A model generated the notes under the pieces. That model saw only the letters and a program-made list of their open reading frames with translations. It ran no database searches and was not told where the DNA came from. Both the position numbers and the translations under genes were made by a program. This document shows positions 59,970 through 64,000 of a stretch of DNA of 64,000 bases, one piece after another; within the stretch, counting starts at the first letter, position 1; each line of letters begins with the position of its first letter. Origin of the DNA: Peribolospora baueri (taxonomy: Eukaryota > Basidiomycota > Peribolosporomycetes > Peribolosporales > Peribolosporaceae); assembly GCA_029717555.1 (NCBI GenBank), contig JAMDHS010000092.1:17247-81246 (forward strand), in the 5' to 3' direction.

Positions 59970-62025
59970 CTGGCGCCGGGCGACAGAGGGAGCGGGAGAA
60001 AGGCTGATCTTGCTTGGAACGGAAACGAGTGAGATAGTGTCTCGAGCGGTCAGTTGGGAGTCGTGCAACGATCGTCGGTGGCACCGAGGGAGGTCGTGTA
60101 TTGTTATTTTCCGACGCCGGGCAGGGCGTTGGGGCGTTTTTGCCGGTCTACTCGTTTTTGTCATTGCGTTTTCTTTCCGTCCTGACGAATCAGTTGGGCA
60201 CCAGTTCGGTTTCAACGAAAGCCGAGTGCCGCCTTGTCGTCGGATGTCTCGAAGCGGACAAGTGGTTTTTTTTTCAGCGACGGCTGCGCTAAGGCGACGT
60301 CGGCACGCATGCGAAACATGTACATATATCCCGGCTAAGCCGTGACCGGACGGACGGAAGCAGAGGCGGACGAATGGGTGCGGGTGCGGGTCGCGTGCGA
60401 GGGAGGGAGGACAAGGGCGGCATCGTCGAGGGGACGCCAGACAAGAACAAGGACGAAGGGGAGTTGTCGTCGGTCGATCGGAATGATCATCGATAACTAA
60501 CTGACCAACGAAACTAGCCCACGCCACGGCAGATGTCTGACTGAGCCTGGGCGATCGACGTTTGCCCCTCGCTCTAGACGGGCGCACCGAGGAGGATCTT
60601 TCTGCAGCGACCAACTTCTCTCCGTGCTCGGCTCGCGCAGGCAAAGCTTGGGTCCATTCCGCTCTAGGGCAAGCTGTGCGGAGGTCGGGTGGACGCGTGC
60701 ATGGCAATGCTCTAGGGGAGGCATCGGGTACCGTCGTCGGTGGCCGTTGTGCTGTGGCTGGGCCGACCAGCATGTGCTCTTTCTTCGTCCACCGCTAATG
60801 GACGGCGACCGGCGAACGGCGAACGGAGAACGGTGAATAGTGAACGACAGTGAGTGTGACCGGGATCTATTGCAAGCTACGGCCGAGACGAGACGGGGAC
60901 GAATCCTGCGCATATTAGCGGCCGGGAACCCACGGGGGACCCTGACGTGAGCAGAATGGGGGCCGGCCCGTCTGTGTCTGTGTCTGTGTCTGGACGAGGT
61001 GGACGACGACGAGAACGAGGGACGTCGGGCTTGGCTGAGACAGACAGACAGACGCACGAAAACATCGCAAGCCGGGCGCGGAGCGGAGCTGATAGCCGAA
61101 GAGATACGCGGTCAGGAGATTTTCCCCGTCTTAGTTTCCCCGAGGCTACACCAGAACCAGAAACGAACCAAAGCGGGATCCGACTAGTTTGGCTCGCTCG
61201 CACATTCTTTGGCCAAAGTAGTTCGCAAGCTACGACGACCGACGGCAGGCTCAGTGCGAGCCAGGCCGTCCTCGACGCCGGCCAATCGCTCTCGCTCCGC
61301 CACGTCGAGTCCGTGCGTCGACGAGCGAGCGAGCGACGAGCAAGGGACGTGTCGCCGCCACCACCTCGTCCGCTCTACACCCGCTCTCCACCTCATCCTC
61401 TGTCATGCCCATCCTTCTCTCCCCATAGCACCCCGTGTTCGTCCGTCCGCAGATCGGGTCATGCGTCGCGACCTTGCACCAGCACCGAAGGCGACAGCGA
61501 CAGCGACATGGTCCCGGCTGACCTTTTCGCAGATCCAGATCCCCTCAGCATGCTCCTCGATCCTACCCACATACATAAGCGCACTCCGTCACCAAAGAGG
61601 CACTCATTGCGCTCCTTCCGTCCGTCTCGGAAGTCTCGGCAGACCAACTCTCCGAGGTTTCACCCATCTCAGACCTTCGTTCATGCTCATCCTCATCATT
61701 CTCTTTCCCGACAATCATTCCTCCGTTTCACCTGTCGCCGCCCCGCTCTTATTCTTCTTCTTCTTCTCCTCCCGAACTCCCGGAGCACCCGTGACCCCAT
61801 CGTCACAACTCACGTCGTGGTCGTCGTCGTCGTCCCGACTAACGTCTCTGTCCTCCTCCGCTACGCTCCTTGAATAAAGACTCGAAGACGTCGCGGCGGT
61901 CTTCGAGCCGCCCCCACTTTTTGTCGCCCCTCCTCCTCCCTCCCTCCCCAGCCACCAACTCCGTCTTTCTTAAACACGACGAGCTGGCCCATCGGCGTCC
62001 AACCGGAAGCCCACGATACTCCACC
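59970..62025. other. 2-kb gene-poor region upstream of the seven-transmembrane gene
   Basis: No exon chain with recognisable protein was found. The frames here are low-complexity Arg/Ser/Pro readings on both strands. A TCTGTG hexamer microsatellite lies near 60969-60991, and CTTCTTCTTCTTCTTCTCC-type pyrimidine runs near 61752. It probably contains the 5' UTR and promoter of the gene at 62026. Confidence 0.45.
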
Positions 62026-63770
62026 ATGGATCCGGTCTTCTTCGCCCGGCAAGCTGCGACGGCGGCCAGCCCCTCCCCCTCCGCCGCTGCCGCCGCCGCC
62101 GCCCTAGGACCGCCGCCCGTCGAGGCGCAAACGACCATCTTCGTCGTCCTTCCGCCCTCTGTCTCCTATGCTCTCTTGGTCAACGTCATCCTCTACTCGG
62201 CCTGGATCGGAGCGGTGATGCTGGACGTCATCGGGAACGCCGGGTTCGATTACCACCTCGTTAGGAAGCCCGGCTGGCTCAACTTGGGCAAGTCCGTCGG
62301 ACGCCTGTCGTATTTCCTCAGCAGGTACTTTTCATTGGCTTTCTTGGTCACCACCTTGTGCACTTTTTCGATCAAGTGGAATTCCTGCAGGGCGTTGGCC
62401 AACACCGTCAACGTGTTTGTGAGTCTCGTCTCGACTCCCCGGTCTAGCCGCCGTCCAAAGTTGGTCTCGCTAATCAAAATGGGCCCTTCCACATCACAGT
62501 TTGTTCTCGGCCTCTCCTTTACCCAGTTCGTCTTCCTCTACCGAACACTCATCATCTGGAGGCTCGACAAACGCATCTTCGTCCCCTGCACGGCCCTCTA
62601 CCTCTGCAACATCGCCGGGGCGGTGACGGTGTTGATCAAGGGTCACAGCATGCCCCTCCCTGGCACCCAAGACCCCTCCTCGGGCGGGCAGTGGTGCATC
62701 TACATGAGCGAGCCCAACTCCATGTTCCTCTTTTACACCGCCTCCAGCTTGGCTTTTGACATTGCCATCTTTGTCGCCACCACGAAGAAGCTGCTCGACG
62801 ACGACATCTTCACCTTTTTGAAGCGCAGGTCCACCTTTGTAAACGTCTCCGAGGTCTCCCGCGCTCTCCTCGCCAAAGGTGAGAGGCCCATCGCTGTGCG
62901 GATAGGGTCGGGGCCGAGCTGAGTGGATTTTTGACCGCTTTTTTCGCTCATTCGCGTGTCGTCCGCGTGGCAGGTATGATCTACTTCCTCGGTAACGTGA
63001 GCATCGGCATCATCGTCCTCGTCATGGCGGTCAGCACGTCCGACGACGCATACAAGACAGTCAACCTGTCCACCGTCGCCGGCGGCACCTCCATCCTCGG
63101 CGCGGCTGTCTACCGTGCCGCGTTCAAAGCGGCAGAGCAAATGCGGAGGAAGAGTGGTTCGGTGCCCCCTTACTCCGGCGGGAGCAGCAGCGGACCTCAC
63201 CACAGCGGCGCTCATGGCCTTGGCATTTTCGATCGACGGCATACGAGCACGATCGGAGGAAGCCTGCCTGCGGGGAGCAAAGGCGGTGCTGGCGCCGGCT
63301 TCCGATCCGCGGGAGGAGGAGGAGGACTCGAGGGCAAGGCATCAGGGGACGCCAGCGACTTTATCGAGATGGAGCCCACCTCGCCCACGACGCCCACGAC
63401 GCCCACGACGCCCACGACGACGACCACTAGACGCACCTCTCGGGGCATCCTGCGCGGCATGCCCAACTCGCCGAGCGTCGACCACCTCGGGAACCCTCTG
63501 CTGGTGTACGTCACCACCGAACGCGAGGTCTTTGACGCCGCCACCACGGACGGTCGAGGCGGCATTGGCGGCGGTGGTGGTGGCGGCAGGCGCGACTTGC
63601 CGGTGTACGAAGAGGACGACGGCGAGGGCGACGGCGAGACCCGCGACGGCCACGCCGACGCCTTGTCTACGCGGGCCGCCTCGGACGTGGATCCCATGCC
63701 GACGCCGCCACCGGCGGTCTTCCAGAGCCCGTCGGTGCAATGGTCGACGGCCTTCGGCAGCGCGCACTGA
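62026..63770 (+). CDS. Seven-transmembrane hypothetical protein
   Basis: Three exons (62026-62418, 62500-62878, 62974-63770) give about 522 aa. After an Ala-rich N-terminus, seven hydrophobic segments are visible: SVSYALLVNVILYSAWIGAV, YFSLAFLVTTLCTFSI, FVLGLSFTQFVFLYRTLIIW, IFVPCTALYLCNIAGAVTVL, MFLFYTASSLAFDIAIFVAT, MIYFLGNVSIGIIVLVMAV, and TVAGGTSILGAAVYRAAF. The RTLIIWRLDKR loop and overall layout recall the basidiomycete-expanded seven-span proteins of unknown function (DUF6533-like), but I cannot confirm this. The C-terminal 220 residues are Gly/Ser/Thr-rich, with a TPTTPTTPTT run and an acidic EEDDGEGDGE block. No ligand or G-protein motif is evident. Confidence 0.75.
63382..63420 (+). 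repeat. 9-nt minisatellite inside the seven-transmembrane gene
   Basis: Four tandem CGCCCACGA units encode a Thr-Pro-Thr run in the cytoplasmic tail. Such in-frame arrays can vary in length between strains. Confidence 0.8.
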
Positions 63771-63971
63771 AATGGAGACGGAACCGTCCTTCTGTTCTCC
63801 GTGCACTTTTGTTTTTCTACCATTCATCCACTTTCCACTCTCTTTTTTCGCACCCTCCCTCCCTCCCTCGCTACACAAAGAACCGCAAAACGCTGCGATC
63901 CCGTCAGACCTTCCTTTTACTTTTCCTCCGCTCTCGTGGCAACGCAATCCTTACTCTTCTTGGCCATCCCC

Positions 63972-63997
63972 TTTTTTTTTTTTTTTTTTTTTTTTTT
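63972..63997 (+). repeat. Poly-T tract (26 nt) at window end
   Basis: An uninterrupted run of 26 T closes the window about 200 bp after the last stop codon, preceded by a T-rich 3' flank. Homopolymers of this length are often miscounted in assemblies. Confidence 0.85.
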
Positions 63998-64000
63998 CCC

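Noticed and set aside
59430-60773. 447-aa open frame on the minus strand opposite the F-box-like gene
   Set aside because: Its Arg/Ser/Pro-rich product has no recognisable domain, and it overlaps a spliced plus-strand gene with leucine-rich repeat character. It is most likely an antisense shadow of GC-rich coding DNA.
60947-61873. 308-aa open frame upstream of the seven-transmembrane gene
   Set aside because: Low-complexity Ser/Arg/Pro content starting in a TCTGTG microsatellite, with overlapping open frames in other phases and no splice-supported extension. More likely leader or promoter sequence.
63972-63997. Poly-T tract as a telomere or retroposon tail
   Set aside because: A plain homopolymer without telomeric repeats or target-site duplication. 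The window end is arbitrary, so no more can be said.

Overview
The window is nuclear DNA of a basidiomycete fungus. It is GC-rich, its genes are cut by many short introns (mostly 60-110 nt, GT-AG with CTRAC-type branch points), and the gene set is eukaryotic: MCM4, CHK1, RNA14, eL19, PRMT1, CHZ1 and MED9. The very high intron density and the three-adenylation-domain ferrichrome-type synthetase suggest an early-diverging basidiomycete (Pucciniomycotina or Ustilaginomycotina). The lineage is inference. About 17 genes were resolved, most to exon level by following reading frame, splice sites and protein motifs.

Layout. 1-2253: 3' part of an unrecognised low-complexity protein (+). 2254-3726: promoter region with two iron-type GATA elements and a TATA box. 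3727-20010: a siderophore non-ribosomal peptide synthetase of about 4161 aa in about 48 exons (+). 20179-21755: a siderophore N5-hydroxyornithine acyltransferase (-), convergent with the synthetase; the two form a compact siderophore locus. 22223-23727: TSC13-type enoyl-CoA reductase (-). 24226-26483: bestrophin-family channel (-). 27796-29649: HMT1/PRMT1 (-). 29650-31107: a gene-free stretch with a 45-bp perfect inverted repeat and a 39-bp direct repeat. 31108-33167: unknown membrane protein (+). 33678-34628: H2A.Z chaperone CHZ1 (+). 35110-35362: diverged tandem duplication. 35691-38673: peroxisomal citrate synthase ending in SKL (+). 38916-41224: GCNA/SprT-type metalloprotease (-). 41881-42819: eL19 (-). 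43134-43658: MED9-like subunit (+). 44080-47696: RNA14 (-), head to head with MCM4 at 47995-51791 (+) across a 298-bp promoter holding two MluI cell-cycle boxes. 52030-52931: PEX4-type peroxisomal E2 (-), head to head with CHK1 at 53182-55842 (+). 56148-57467: PQ-loop membrane protein (+). 57997-59969: F-box-like/leucine-rich protein (+). 62026-63770: seven-transmembrane protein (+).

How the genes work together. The synthetase and acyltransferase would make a hydroxamate siderophore; the ornithine N5-monooxygenase needed upstream is not in the window. The rest is housekeeping, with two unlinked peroxisomal genes (SKL citrate synthase, PEX4) and three genome-maintenance genes (MCM4, CHK1, GCNA). 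The most unusual features are in the synthetase gene model: two GC-AG introns, each lying inside a conserved catalytic or core motif, a 10-nt exon, and an apparent single-nucleotide exon needed to keep frame in the second adenylation domain.
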